From Chloroflexota bacterium (lineage in GTDB: Bacteria > Chloroflexota > Anaerolineae > Anaerolineales > Anaerolineaceae): a stretch of 50,082 bases of DNA. Every line of letters starts with the position of its first letter. The stretch's first letter is position 1. The stretch covers positions 1-50,082 of the forward strand of contig JAAZNC010000080.1 of assembly GCA_012798455.1 (NCBI GenBank), in the 5' to 3' direction. The notes beneath the pieces were generated by a model. It did no database searches. It saw nothing but the letters and a program-made list of their open reading frames with translations, and was not told the DNA's origin. This document shows positions 1 through 8,042 of the stretch, in pieces. The position numbers and the translations under genes are program-made.

Positions 1-362
1 GTGGCGAAATCAAGCAGGATGCGCAGGGTTTGCAAGTCATTGCCATGCCCGTAGCCCTGGTATGCCAGGGTGGAATCGGCGTAACGGTCGAGAATGACGA
101 TGTACCCTTCTTTCAATTTTGGTTTGATAACCTCTTCCACGATCTGAGCGCGCGATGCGCAGAACAGCAAGGTTTCGGTGCGTGGATTCATTTCTGTATT
201 TTTTAGATCCATCAAGATAATACGAATCTGGTCTCCGATATCCGTTCCCCCCGGTTCTCTGGAGAAAAAGACTTTATAGCCTTTCTTCATCAGAAAATCT
301 GCCAGCAGGTGGATCTGTTGGGTCTTGCCGCTTCCGTCTGGTCCTTCAAGGGTGATGAACAT
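1..362 (-). CDS. tmk: Thymidylate kinase, N-terminal part (cut by window edge)
   Basis: This kinase phosphorylates dTMP to dTDP with ATP, in the cytoplasm, for DNA precursor supply. About 120 codons are visible from the ATG at 362 and the frame runs off the left edge. The P-loop GPDGSGKT lies at residues 7-14. Further family motifs follow: REPGGT, then CASRAQ, then DRYADSTLAYQGYG, which holds the DRY and substrate-binding segment. The gene starts 5 bases after the stop of the R3H ATPase gene, so the two are surely co-transcribed. The identification is secure; the C-terminal lid region cannot be seen. Confidence 0.95.
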   Translation of the reverse strand, partial: MFITLEGPDGSGKTQQIHLLADFLMKKGYKVFFSREPGGTDIGDQIRIILMDLKNTEMNPRTETLLFCASRAQIVEEVIKPKLKEGYIVILDRYADSTLAYQGYGHGNDLQTLRILLDFA

Positions 363-367
363 GATCT

Positions 368-1981
368 TTACTCCCTGAAAATTCGTACATGCCGGTTGGG
401 TTCCTTGCCATAGGAATGGGAGGTCAAATCCGCTTCCCGTGCCAATTCATGTTGAATACGGCGCACTTTGGCTGACGCTGGTGCCAGGTCGACCCAGTGT
501 TTGCCAGCTTGCACTGCGTCAATGGCATTTTTCACCTCCTGGCTGATACGGTCATAATTGAGCGGTTTCCCGGAGGAACCACTCAGACGGAATATCTCCG
601 CCAGCGCCTGTTCCATTTGATTTTCAGAATTGGCTCGCAACACGTAAATAGGAATGCTTTTTTCTTCCGCCATGACGATGGGTTTTTGACGGCTGCGATA
701 ATAAGACTTCAATGTGATGAACACATCTGCTTCCTGCAGATCGCGCACCACGTTAGCAGGCAATCCAAGGCGGCGAATGGCTTCGATCAACCGGTTGCGG
801 GCTACCCCAAAGGGATAGATATTCATGGAAGGTAACAGAGATTGCGATTCTTTTACAACAGCAGGTGTATAGGTTTTGGCAGGATATGCCACCTGATGTT
901 CCTGTTTCCCGTAGGTTCCATTTCCATTTTGCCTGCGCAATCCCTGTGATTGTTGCAAGGCGGTTTCGGTATGTACTTGAGGCTGTTGGATATGGATCTT
1001 GCCACTTTTGTCACGGCTGCGAACCTCGGGCTCGAGTGGATAACCGCGCACTAATGCATCTACCGCGGCAGCCACGTCTGGATGAATGACCAACTGTTTG
1101 CGATCTTGGATCTCGATCAACACGTCAAAAGTCGGAGGGGAACGGCGTTCGAGCACAGTTTTTTGCGTGCCGCGCCGGCGTGCTTCTTCATCAGACAAGG
1201 TGACCGCTTCAATGCCGCCCACCAGATCAGATAAGGTAGGATTGAGCAACAGGTTTTCCAACGTTCTTCCGTGGGCGGTGGCGATCAACTGCACCCCGCG
1301 TTCTGCGATGGTGCGGGCTGCCAGTGCTTCCAATTCGCGACCAATCTCATCGATCACGATCACTTCGGGGTTATGGTTTTCCACGGCTTCAATCATCACT
1401 TCGTGCTGAAAGGAAGGATTGGAAACCTGCATACGACGGGCACGACCAACCGCCGGATGAGGGACATCCCCATCCCCGCCGATTTCATTTGAAGTATCCA
1501 CGATCACCACGCGGGAATTTTCTGCGCGGATGCGGGCTGCTTCACGTAGCATGGTAGTCTTGCCGATGCCGGGTCTGCCCAGCAGCAAGATGCTTTTTTC
1601 TGATTTGATCAGGTCTTCGATGATATCGATGGTGCCATAAACTGCCCTACCCACCCGCAGGGTGAGCCCGATCACGTCGTTTTTTTTATTGCGTATAGCC
1701 GAAATACGGTGCAGGGTACGTTCAATGCCGGCGCGATTATCACCATCAAATTCACCAATGCGAGAAACCACATTGGCAATGACCTCATGCGTGATTTCTT
1801 TGTCGCTGAGATCCAATTCATGGTCGATATAGCGTGCTACTGGGATGCGCCCAAGATCCATAATGATCTCAAGCAGATCATTGCTCTGGTTTTCGTGATT
1901 GAGGACTCGGGTAAATTCGGAGGGAAGAACCGACAGCAATGCTGGTAGATCGTCAGTAATATTATTTTGCTTCATCGTCAT
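368..1981 (-). CDS. R3H-domain AAA ATPase, SpoIIIAA/Ycf45-like
   Basis: The 537-residue protein has a helical N-terminal region, a RecA/AAA-type ATPase core and a C-terminal R3H domain. Walker A is GRPGIGKT at residues 135-142. A Walker B-like VIVIDEIG and the segment IATAHGR follow, as in the SpoIIIAA/Ycf45 family. The last 60 residues, including HSYGKEPNRHVRIF, fit an R3H single-strand nucleic-acid-binding domain. In Firmicutes SpoIIIAA belongs to the sporulation channel, but this longer R3H-tailed form is found in cyanobacteria and Chloroflexota, where its role is not settled. A second ATG lies two codons in. It sits between an unknown gene and tmk in one transcription unit. An ATP-dependent nucleic-acid role is inference. 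Confidence 0.85.
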   Translation of the reverse strand: MTMKQNNITDDLPALLSVLPSEFTRVLNHENQSNDLLEIIMDLGRIPVARYIDHELDLSDKEITHEVIANVVSRIGEFDGDNRAGIERTLHRISAIRNKKNDVIGLTLRVGRAVYGTIDIIEDLIKSEKSILLLGRPGIGKTTMLREAARIRAENSRVVIVDTSNEIGGDGDVPHPAVGRARRMQVSNPSFQHEVMIEAVENHNPEVIVIDEIGRELEALAARTIAERGVQLIATAHGRTLENLLLNPTLSDLVGGIEAVTLSDEEARRRGTQKTVLERRSPPTFDVLIEIQDRKQLVIHPDVAAAVDALVRGYPLEPEVRSRDKSGKIHIQQPQVHTETALQQSQGLRRQNGNGTYGKQEHQVAYPAKTYTPAVVKESQSLLPSMNIYPFGVARNRLIEAIRRLGLPANVVRDLQEADVFITLKSYYRSRQKPIVMAEEKSIPIYVLRANSENQMEQALAEIFRLSGSSGKPLNYDRISQEVKNAIDAVQAGKHWVDLAPASAKVRRIQHELAREADLTSHSYGKEPNRHVRIFRE

Positions 1982-2033
1982 TTGCCTATTATCTCATGAT
2001 TCAAAAAGACTGATTACAGAAAATCATTAAAAA

Positions 2034-2921
2034 CTAAGGATGGGAAAATGGTGTAGAAGGTTTTGCAATTCCTCGTTCTTCCAGAAAATCTGCGTTTTGG
2101 AAATTTTTTAACGGGTTTAACACAGTCAAGTTGCGCACCATGAAATGTTCCTCCCCGGAAAGTAGATGAGCATGCTCATCCAGAAACACTGTATCCAAGG
2201 GATGGTGAATAGATTCGCTAATCAGGATGGTATTAAATATCCTGCTGATTTCTCTCAGCAATGTGCCCAACAATTCGTACTGATGGGATTGACCGTTCTC
2301 CAACATAGGCATGACGACAGCACGATCAGTGAAATAACGGATACGGGCAATACCACTGCACTGTCCACCGGGATTATTTAAAACGAGATGGAACACATCT
2401 GAAAAATTCCAGCTTTGCAACGAACTTTCCATGGGAGAGATAAAACGGGAGTAGAAGGAAGAGATCAAGCCCTGGTGTTCATCTTTAGCATAATTCCAAC
2501 ATTCCCCGGCAGAGGCAGGTGGTGGGATATGATCCAACCACCATAATTTTTGCACGCTGTAGGTATGGAAGGCATTGGAACTCAGCAAGGTATATTGATC
2601 TGATCCAACCGGGACATTAGCCAGCAGGTGACACTTCCCAACACTTCCCGATGCATGACTGAGGGCATCGAAAAGAATGTGCGGTAAGTTGCGCTGGCAG
2701 GAAAACCCATAAGAGAGCGCGGCGGAATTGCTGCCATGCTGCACCTGAGCGTATTCCTGCTCATTGCCGTTCTGGATGCGAAAGGAAAAAGAACAATCCT
2801 TGGATGAGGAAGCGCTCTTGATGAAATCAAAAACTGGATTGGTAACCGTTCTTAAAAAAGAACGTTCTGTATCGAAACACAGAACGTTCTGCGCATTCTT
2901 CAATGCCAGTGGGATATCCAT
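2034..2921 (-). CDS. Conserved hypothetical protein, possibly GNAT-like
   Basis: I do not recognise this 295-residue protein with certainty. It has no signal peptide and no membrane segment. The alternating short strands and helices, and the layout of two similar halves, recall the two-domain GNAT-like acetyltransferases of Anaerolineae, but I see no clear acetyl-CoA-binding Q/RxxGxG/A motif. It begins 20 bases downstream of the pdxT stop and ends 52 bases before the R3H ATPase start, so it belongs to the same operon. A link to pyridoxal phosphate supply rests only on position. Confidence 0.6.
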   Translation of the reverse strand: MDIPLALKNAQNVLCFDTERSFLRTVTNPVFDFIKSASSSKDCSFSFRIQNGNEQEYAQVQHGSNSAALSYGFSCQRNLPHILFDALSHASGSVGKCHLLANVPVGSDQYTLLSSNAFHTYSVQKLWWLDHIPPPASAGECWNYAKDEHQGLISSFYSRFISPMESSLQSWNFSDVFHLVLNNPGGQCSGIARIRYFTDRAVVMPMLENGQSHQYELLGTLLREISRIFNTILISESIHHPLDTVFLDEHAHLLSGEEHFMVRNLTVLNPLKNFQNADFLEERGIAKPSTPFSHP

Positions 2922-2941
2922 CAGACCGAATGGCTGGATGT

Positions 2942-3523
2942 CTATGAGACCACCTCCAGGAAATAGCGGTGGAAGCGTGCATCCTCGGTCAATTCGGGAT
3001 GGAAAGATGTTGCCAGCAGATGTCCCTGTCGGGCTGCGACGATCTTTCCGTTAGGGAGGGCGACCAGGGTCTCGACATCTTTGCCGACTGATTCGATCAG
3101 CGGTGCCCTGATAAAAATGCTATGAAAAATAGGGGTTTCAGCGCTAACGGTTTTCAGAGCAGGAATTTCCAGATCGATCTCAAAACTATCCACCTGCCTG
3201 CCAAAAGCGTTGCGCTCAACCTGAATATCCATCAGCCCCAATAAAGGTTGTTCGCGGTGGGCATCTTTGGATAAGAAGATACTGCCAGCACAGGTGCCCC
3301 ACATGGCATGTTCTTTTCCGAACTGTCTCAATGGTTCTAGCAATCCAAAATCTACCGCCAGTTTGCCGATAGTGGTCGATTCACCGCCTGGAATGATCAG
3401 ACCATCCAGAGCATCCAACTGCTGTGGGAGGCGCACTTGAACGGAATCAACGCCCAGACGTTGCAGCATAACCTGATGTTCAAGGAAAGAGCCCTGCAGG
3501 GCAAGTACCCCGATCTTCACCAA
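2942..3523 (-). CDS. pdxT: PdxT, glutaminase subunit of pyridoxal 5'-phosphate synthase
   Basis: PdxT hydrolyses glutamine and channels the ammonia to PdxS in the DXP-independent route to pyridoxal 5'-phosphate. The 193-residue length is normal for the family. The class I amidotransferase features are all present: GGEST at 47-51, the nucleophile Cys78 in GTCAG, and the His175-Pro-Glu177 pair that completes the triad. It starts 3 bases after the pdxS stop, the usual PdxST pairing. The call is certain and no key residue is missing. Confidence 0.97.
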   Translation of the reverse strand: MVKIGVLALQGSFLEHQVMLQRLGVDSVQVRLPQQLDALDGLIIPGGESTTIGKLAVDFGLLEPLRQFGKEHAMWGTCAGSIFLSKDAHREQPLLGLMDIQVERNAFGRQVDSFEIDLEIPALKTVSAETPIFHSIFIRAPLIESVGKDVETLVALPNGKIVAARQGHLLATSFHPELTEDARFHRYFLEVVS

Positions 3524-3526
3524 GAC

Positions 3527-4417
3527 CTACCAGCCGCGATCTGCGATCAGTTCTTCCTGTGGAATATCGGATACCTGGCGTCCCACCATAGGTTCACCCA
3601 GGTTGCGGCTGACTTCAGCCAGAATCTTGGGATCGTTATAGTGGGTGGTGGCTTTGACGATGGCAGCTGCCCGTTTAGCAGGGTCGCCGGATTTGAAGAT
3701 ACCAGAGCCGACGAAAACACCATCTACGCCAAGCTGCATCATCAAAGCAGCATCAGCGGGAGTGGCAATGCCTCCGGCGGCAAAATTAACGACCGGCAGC
3801 CGTCCCAGTTCACGGGTTTGCATCATCAGTTCATATGGCGCACCCAATTCTTTGGCGAAAGCCATCACTTCTTCTTCGGGTAAATTTTGCAGTTTGCGGA
3901 TCTCACCCAGCACGCGGCGGGCATGGCGCACCGCTTCAACCACATCGCCAGTGCCGGCTTCACCTTTGGTGCGGATCATGGCAGCCCCCTCACCGATACG
4001 GCGCAGCGCTTCGCCGAGATTGCGGCAGCCACACACAAAAGGCACTTTGAAAGCATGTTTGTTGATATGGTGCTCCTCATCAGCAGGAGTAAGCACCTCA
4101 GATTCATCGATATAATCAATGCCCAGGGCTTCCAGGATCTGCGCTTCAACGAAATGACCAATGCGCGCTTTCGCCATTACTGGGATAGAAACCGTATCCA
4201 TGATCTTCAAGATCAGTTCAGGGTCACTCATACGCGCTACACCGCCTTGGGCGCGGATATCAGCAGGGACGCGTTCCAGCGCCATCACTGCCACTGCTCC
4301 GGCTTCTTCTGCGATCTTGGCGTGTTCGGGTGTTACCACGTCCATGATCACGCCACCTTTCAGCATCTGAGCGAGCCCGACCTTTAGTTTAAAGGTGCCT
4401 TTTTCTTCAGCTCCCAT
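3527..4417 (-). CDS. pdxS: PdxS, synthase subunit of pyridoxal 5'-phosphate synthase
   Basis: PdxS builds pyridoxal 5'-phosphate from ribose 5-phosphate, glyceraldehyde 3-phosphate and PdxT-derived ammonia in a dodecameric (beta/alpha)8 barrel. I place the start at 4417 ([14 protein letters not shown]), giving 296 residues, because GGAGG stands just upstream and PdxS proteins begin this way; a longer frame open to 4465 adds 16 unlikely residues. Family segments [31 protein letters not shown] and [15 protein letters not shown] are intact. It heads the pdxS-pdxT-unknown-R3H-tmk run and is divergent from an ABC exporter across a parS-bearing intergenic region. Confidence 0.97.
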   Translation of the reverse strand: MGAEEKGTFKLKVGLAQMLKGGVIMDVVTPEHAKIAEEAGAVAVMALERVPADIRAQGGVARMSDPELILKIMDTVSIPVMAKARIGHFVEAQILEALGIDYIDESEVLTPADEEHHINKHAFKVPFVCGCRNLGEALRRIGEGAAMIRTKGEAGTGDVVEAVRHARRVLGEIRKLQNLPEEEVMAFAKELGAPYELMMQTRELGRLPVVNFAAGGIATPADAALMMQLGVDGVFVGSGIFKSGDPAKRAAAIVKATTHYNDPKILAEVSRNLGEPMVGRQVSDIPQEELIADRGW

Positions 4418-4490
4418 TTCGAAAAACCTCCAATAATCAAAACTCTTGCAATCCCATTCTACCACGCAAGCCAGCTACGGAAGGTGCAGA

Positions 4491-4496
4491 AGTATA
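4491..4496 (-). promoter_or_regulatory. Candidate -10 element for pdxS
   Basis: On the minus strand TATACT is preceded by TGC, which makes an extended -10 (TGnTATACT). I see no good -35 at 17 bases; the upstream sequence is the first parS palindrome. Transcription would start near 4484 and leave a leader of about 67 bases before pdxS. Confidence 0.4.
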
Positions 4497-4507
4497 GCAG
4501 ATTCTTC

Positions 4508-4539
4508 CTGATAATTGTTTCACGTGAAACAATTATCAG
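4508..4539. promoter_or_regulatory. parS site 1 inside a 32-bp perfect palindrome
   Basis: Positions 4516-4531 read TGTTTCACGTGAAACA, identical to the 16-bp ParB-binding parS consensus known from Bacillus subtilis and many bacteria. The dyad extends perfectly to 32 bp (4508-4539) around the same centre. ParB spreads from such sites to organise and segregate the origin region. The site is intergenic, between divergent pdxS and an ABC exporter. Confidence 0.92.
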
Positions 4540-4554
4540 TGGGAGTGGTTTCCA

Positions 4555-4570
4555 TGTTTCACGTGAAACA
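4555..4570. promoter_or_regulatory. parS site 2
   Basis: A second perfect TGTTTCACGTGAAACA lies 39 bp, centre to centre, from the first site. Unlike site 1 its dyad does not extend beyond the 16 bp. It ends 20 bases before the -10 element of the ABC exporter, so a ParB spread could also affect that promoter; that part is inference. Confidence 0.92.
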
Positions 4571-4590
4571 ATTTTTCCTCGAATTCGATT

Positions 4591-4596
4591 TATAAT
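4591..4596 (+). promoter_or_regulatory. Candidate -10 element for the ABC exporter operon
   Basis: A perfect TATAAT lies 20 bases before the ATG at 4617. No convincing -35 is present at normal spacing; that position is occupied by the end of parS site 2. A GAGG ribosome-binding site follows at 4608-4611. Confidence 0.45.
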
Positions 4597-4616
4597 GGGA
4601 AATCGTCGAGGTAAAT

Positions 4617-5567
4617 ATGGATGTCATTCAATTAGAGCATGTTTCATTTCAATATACAGGCGGCTTTGCGCTCAAGGAAGTAGATTTCCGGGTGCAAAGA
4701 GGGGAAGTATTTGCCCTGTTGGGACCCAACGGCGCCGGCAAGACGACCACCATCCGCTTGATCAATGGGTTACTGAGAGCTTCCAGTGGCAGCATGCATG
4801 TGCTGGGGTTGGATCCTTATCAAGATGGGGTAGCCATCCGTCGTAAAAGCGGAGTGTTAACCGAGACACCAGCGTTGTATGACCGCCTGACCGCCCTGGA
4901 AAACCTGCATTTCTTCGGAAAATTGAATGGAATGCAGCCAGATGATCTGCAATATCGCATTCAGGAACTGCTGGATTTCTTTGATCTATCTGCTCACGCT
5001 CGCCAGCGGGTGGGTACCTTCAGCCGCGGTATGCGCCAGCGTTTGGCGATCGCGCGTGCCTTGCTGCACCGTCCGGAACTGCTTTTCCTGGATGAGCCGA
5101 CCTCGAATCTTGATCCTGAAATCGCCCGCCAGGTACAAGACCTGATCTTGCGTGTCAAGAAGGAGGAGGGTTGTAGTGTGGTGATCTGTACCCATCGGTT
5201 ATATGAAGCAGAGCAGGTCTGTGACCGGGCTGCTATCTTGCATAAGGGACAGTTGCTGGCGCAGGGAACACTGGGCGAACTGCGCGAAGCAGCCCAGATT
5301 GCCAAGAAGGTGCATATCCAGTTGCAAGAGGATATTTCGCAGACACTGTGGCTGCAATTGATAAAATTGCCTGGTATAGAAAATGGTGAACAAAGCGGTG
5401 CGCATTCGCTCACGCTGAACATGCTGGATTATGAAGTGGTTCCCGAGATCCTGAAATGGATGGTAGTACATGACCAAGCGGTACTTTCTGTGATTCCGGA
5501 ACAAGCTTCGCTGGAGGATATCTATTTTGAACTACAGAAACGGGTGGAGGTGAAAAATGAACATTAA
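4617..5567 (+). CDS. ABC transporter ATP-binding protein (ABC-2 exporter type)
   Basis: This 316-residue ATPase powers an ABC-2 type exporter. Walker A is GPNGAGKT at residues 36-43. The signature FSRGMRQRLAIARALL is followed by Walker B LLFLDEPTSNLDP and the switch region VVICTHRL. The extra C-terminal 90 residues match the accessory domain of CcmA/NatA-like ATPases. The stop overlaps the start of the permease gene by 11 bases, so the two subunits are translationally coupled. The substrate cannot be told from sequence; antibiotics, ions or lipids are all possible. Confidence 0.9.
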   Translation: MDVIQLEHVSFQYTGGFALKEVDFRVQRGEVFALLGPNGAGKTTTIRLINGLLRASSGSMHVLGLDPYQDGVAIRRKSGVLTETPALYDRLTALENLHFFGKLNGMQPDDLQYRIQELLDFFDLSAHARQRVGTFSRGMRQRLAIARALLHRPELLFLDEPTSNLDPEIARQVQDLILRVKKEEGCSVVICTHRLYEAEQVCDRAAILHKGQLLAQGTLGELREAAQIAKKVHIQLQEDISQTLWLQLIKLPGIENGEQSGAHSLTLNMLDYEVVPEILKWMVVHDQAVLSVIPEQASLEDIYFELQKRVEVKNEH

Positions 5568-6381
5568 GAATGCCATGACCATCGCCCAAAAAGATTGGCT
5601 GGAAGTGCGTCAGAACAAATCTGCGATGATCTCGATGATGATCGTGCCGCTTATTTTTATTGTCTTCATCCCACTGCTGATCACGCTGGTACTGCCCATG
5701 GTGTCGGGTGGGGTGGAAAGCTTCACCAATGATCCCGATATGCAGGTTTTCTTCAGCACGATGCCTGAAGCTATGTCGCGCTTCTTGCAAGGTATGGATG
5801 CCAAGCAAGTCATGATTGTGACCACCCTGGGGTATATGTTCGCGCCTATGTTCCTGATTGTGCCTTTGATGTTTTCTACTACCATCGCTGCTGAATCTTT
5901 TGCAGGAGAAAAAGAGCGGAAAACGCTGGAGGCGCTGCTTTACCTGCCTATCAGCGACCAGGAATTGTTCACCGGAAAGGTAATGGCAGCCGGTTTGCCC
6001 GCCATCGCGGTCACCTGGATGTGCTTTTTCCTCTATACTATCATTGTGAATGCTATCCCGTATGCCAGCTTTGGACGACTGTGGTTCCCTTTGCCGGTCT
6101 GGTGGGTGCTGATCTTCTGGGTATCACCGGCTTTGATCGCTGTGAGCATCTCATTGACGGTCATGATCTCTATCAAGGTGCAGACATTTATGGGTGCTTA
6201 TCAGACCAGTTCTGCGGTAGTGCTGATCGTGGTGGTGTTTTTCATCGGTCAGATCACCGGTATATTGTTCCTTAGCCCACTGGTAGCGCTGGTGATGGGT
6301 GTGGTATTCTGGGTTATCACGGCAGTCATCGGAAGGATTGCTGTCCATTCATTCAGCCGACAAAAATTATTAACGAATTAG
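5557..6381 (+). CDS. ABC-2 type transporter permease
   Basis: The 274-residue integral membrane protein is the partner of the preceding ATPase. A first membrane segment covers about residues 24-48 (MMIVPLIFIVFIPLLITLVL). After an extracytoplasmic stretch come about five more hydrophobic segments, ending near residue 262. The sequence AGEKERKTLEALLYLPIS between the second and third segments is the conserved ABC-2 coupling-helix region seen in NatB-like permeases. It overlaps the ATPase gene by 11 bases and is followed 15 bases later by the DUF2334 lipoprotein gene. The substrate is unknown. Confidence 0.88.
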   Translation: MNIKNAMTIAQKDWLEVRQNKSAMISMMIVPLIFIVFIPLLITLVLPMVSGGVESFTNDPDMQVFFSTMPEAMSRFLQGMDAKQVMIVTTLGYMFAPMFLIVPLMFSTTIAAESFAGEKERKTLEALLYLPISDQELFTGKVMAAGLPAIAVTWMCFFLYTIIVNAIPYASFGRLWFPLPVWWVLIFWVSPALIAVSISLTVMISIKVQTFMGAYQTSSAVVLIVVVFFIGQITGILFLSPLVALVMGVVFWVITAVIGRIAVHSFSRQKLLTN

Positions 6382-6396
6382 ATAGGGAGAGGAATT

Positions 6397-8004
6397 ATGA
6401 AGATTGACGGTCGTATAAATCAAAAAATAAGCGTGATATTGCTTGTTCTCATGATCGCCGGATTGCTGATGGGATGTGCAAAAGCAGTTGTGCCGGTGGT
6501 CAATCAAATGGATCTCTCTGTCACTGCAGATGCGAGCAATACTAAGAAAGTGGTTGTCTTTTACGATGATGATCCGGCGGATCAATGGAATTATGGCAAA
6601 TTGTATGCCATCATGGTGCGTAACCTGTTGGGGCATTTCCGTACAGAAGTGACCCTGACGGATGTGGGAGAATACCAGGCGGGTTTGTTGGCTGATTATG
6701 AAGCTGGTTTCTATATTGGAAATATCTACGATTATCCATTGAGCGATGCTTTCTTGCAGGATGTGATCAATTCTCAGAACCCCTTTTTGTGGATGAATTC
6801 CAATATCTGGCAGCTTTTTAAAAATGAGGAATGGGGTGCGCAACAAAAATTGGGATTCCAATTTATCGAGTCCGACATTATCAACCCTGCTATCAATATC
6901 CTTTACAAAGGAACAGAACTGCCCCGTCTGGAATCGGATGTGTATTTCAACCTGGTCAGCATCGAGACAGGTTCACGATGTGAAGAACTGGCAACCCTGC
7001 AGATCAGCGGTTCCCAAGACCAGCCTTACGCTATTCGTTGCAATAGTTTCTTTTATATTACGCATAATCCCATGGCAAATTTCTATGCTAGCTACTTGGT
7101 GTTTGCCGATCTTCTGCACGACCTGCTGGACACCGCTGTGGTTGAATCACACCGGGCACTGGTGCGATTTGAAGACCTCACCCCTGGTAATGTTAATTAT
7201 GATGTGATCCGGGAACAGATCGATTTTCTTTATAAGAAAGGGATTCCTTTTACTTTTGGTGTGATCCCGGTTTATACCGATCCGGAAGGGGTGTGGGGGG
7301 AAGCGGGTAAGACTGTTTATCTATATGAAGATTTCACCCTGCAAGAATTGATCAATTACATGATCGAACACGGTGGAACACCTATTATGCACGGCTATAC
7401 CCACCAGCATGATTCTATCACGGGAGTGGACTATGAATTCTGGAATGGGAAGACCGATAAACCCTTTGTAGAAGATGATTATGACTGGGCACTGGAACGG
7501 ATCGATGCGGGCATCGCACAGTACGAAAAAGCATTGGGATATGTCCCTGTGATCTGGGAAACGCCCCATTATTCCGCTTCTCCCAATACCTATTTTGCGC
7601 TAGCAGAGAGGTTTGATGTGGTTTATGAACGTATCATGGTTTTTAATGATTCGAATATTCCGGCGGCGGGTAACGGGATTGATTACACCAACATCCCATA
7701 TGTTGCACAAACTTTTCCTTACCAAATTTTTCAATCCTTCTATGGATTACGCATTCTACCGGAAAATCTGGGGTATCTTGAAGAGGGTGGGAGTGACGAG
7801 TTTGGGGTTCCTCCCACGCCGGCGGGAAAAATGCAGTTAGCCAAGATGTACTCCGTGGTGCGAGATGGTACGGTTTCATTCATGTTTCATCACTGGCAGC
7901 CTTCCCAAAATTTTTACGATACCATCAACGGGTTGGAAGAGGCGGGCTATACCTTTATCGGTGTCGAACAACTGTTGCAGGAAGCACCTCCACTATATAA
8001 ATAA
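6397..8004 (+). CDS. DUF2334 lipoprotein, polysaccharide-deacetylase-like
   Basis: This 535-residue protein carries a lipoprotein signal peptide: a basic N-terminus, a hydrophobic stretch and the lipobox LMGC with Cys27 as the lipidation site. The C-terminal half fits DUF2334, a relative of NodB-type carbohydrate deacetylases. RFED near residue 257 and MHGYTHQH (His332 and His336) resemble the metal-binding Asp and HxxxH motifs, and FTFGVIPVY is a typical core strand. The N-terminal half (residues 45-240) may be a separate sensor or binding domain. A good GGGAGAGG ribosome-binding site precedes the ATG. It probably acts on an extracellular glycan; the reaction is not proven. It may share a transcript with the exporter. 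Confidence 0.8.
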   Translation: MKIDGRINQKISVILLVLMIAGLLMGCAKAVVPVVNQMDLSVTADASNTKKVVVFYDDDPADQWNYGKLYAIMVRNLLGHFRTEVTLTDVGEYQAGLLADYEAGFYIGNIYDYPLSDAFLQDVINSQNPFLWMNSNIWQLFKNEEWGAQQKLGFQFIESDIINPAINILYKGTELPRLESDVYFNLVSIETGSRCEELATLQISGSQDQPYAIRCNSFFYITHNPMANFYASYLVFADLLHDLLDTAVVESHRALVRFEDLTPGNVNYDVIREQIDFLYKKGIPFTFGVIPVYTDPEGVWGEAGKTVYLYEDFTLQELINYMIEHGGTPIMHGYTHQHDSITGVDYEFWNGKTDKPFVEDDYDWALERIDAGIAQYEKALGYVPVIWETPHYSASPNTYFALAERFDVVYERIMVFNDSNIPAAGNGIDYTNIPYVAQTFPYQIFQSFYGLRILPENLGYLEEGGSDEFGVPPTPAGKMQLAKMYSVVRDGTVSFMFHHWQPSQNFYDTINGLEEAGYTFIGVEQLLQEAPPLYK

Positions 8005-8042
8005 TAGTACAATTGTTCTATGTTTTGATTGTGTACAGTGGT

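Noticed and set aside
8005-8042. Terminator between the convergent DUF2334 and PEP-binding genes
   Set aside because: GTACAAT and ATTGTGTAC pair only imperfectly and no T run follows.
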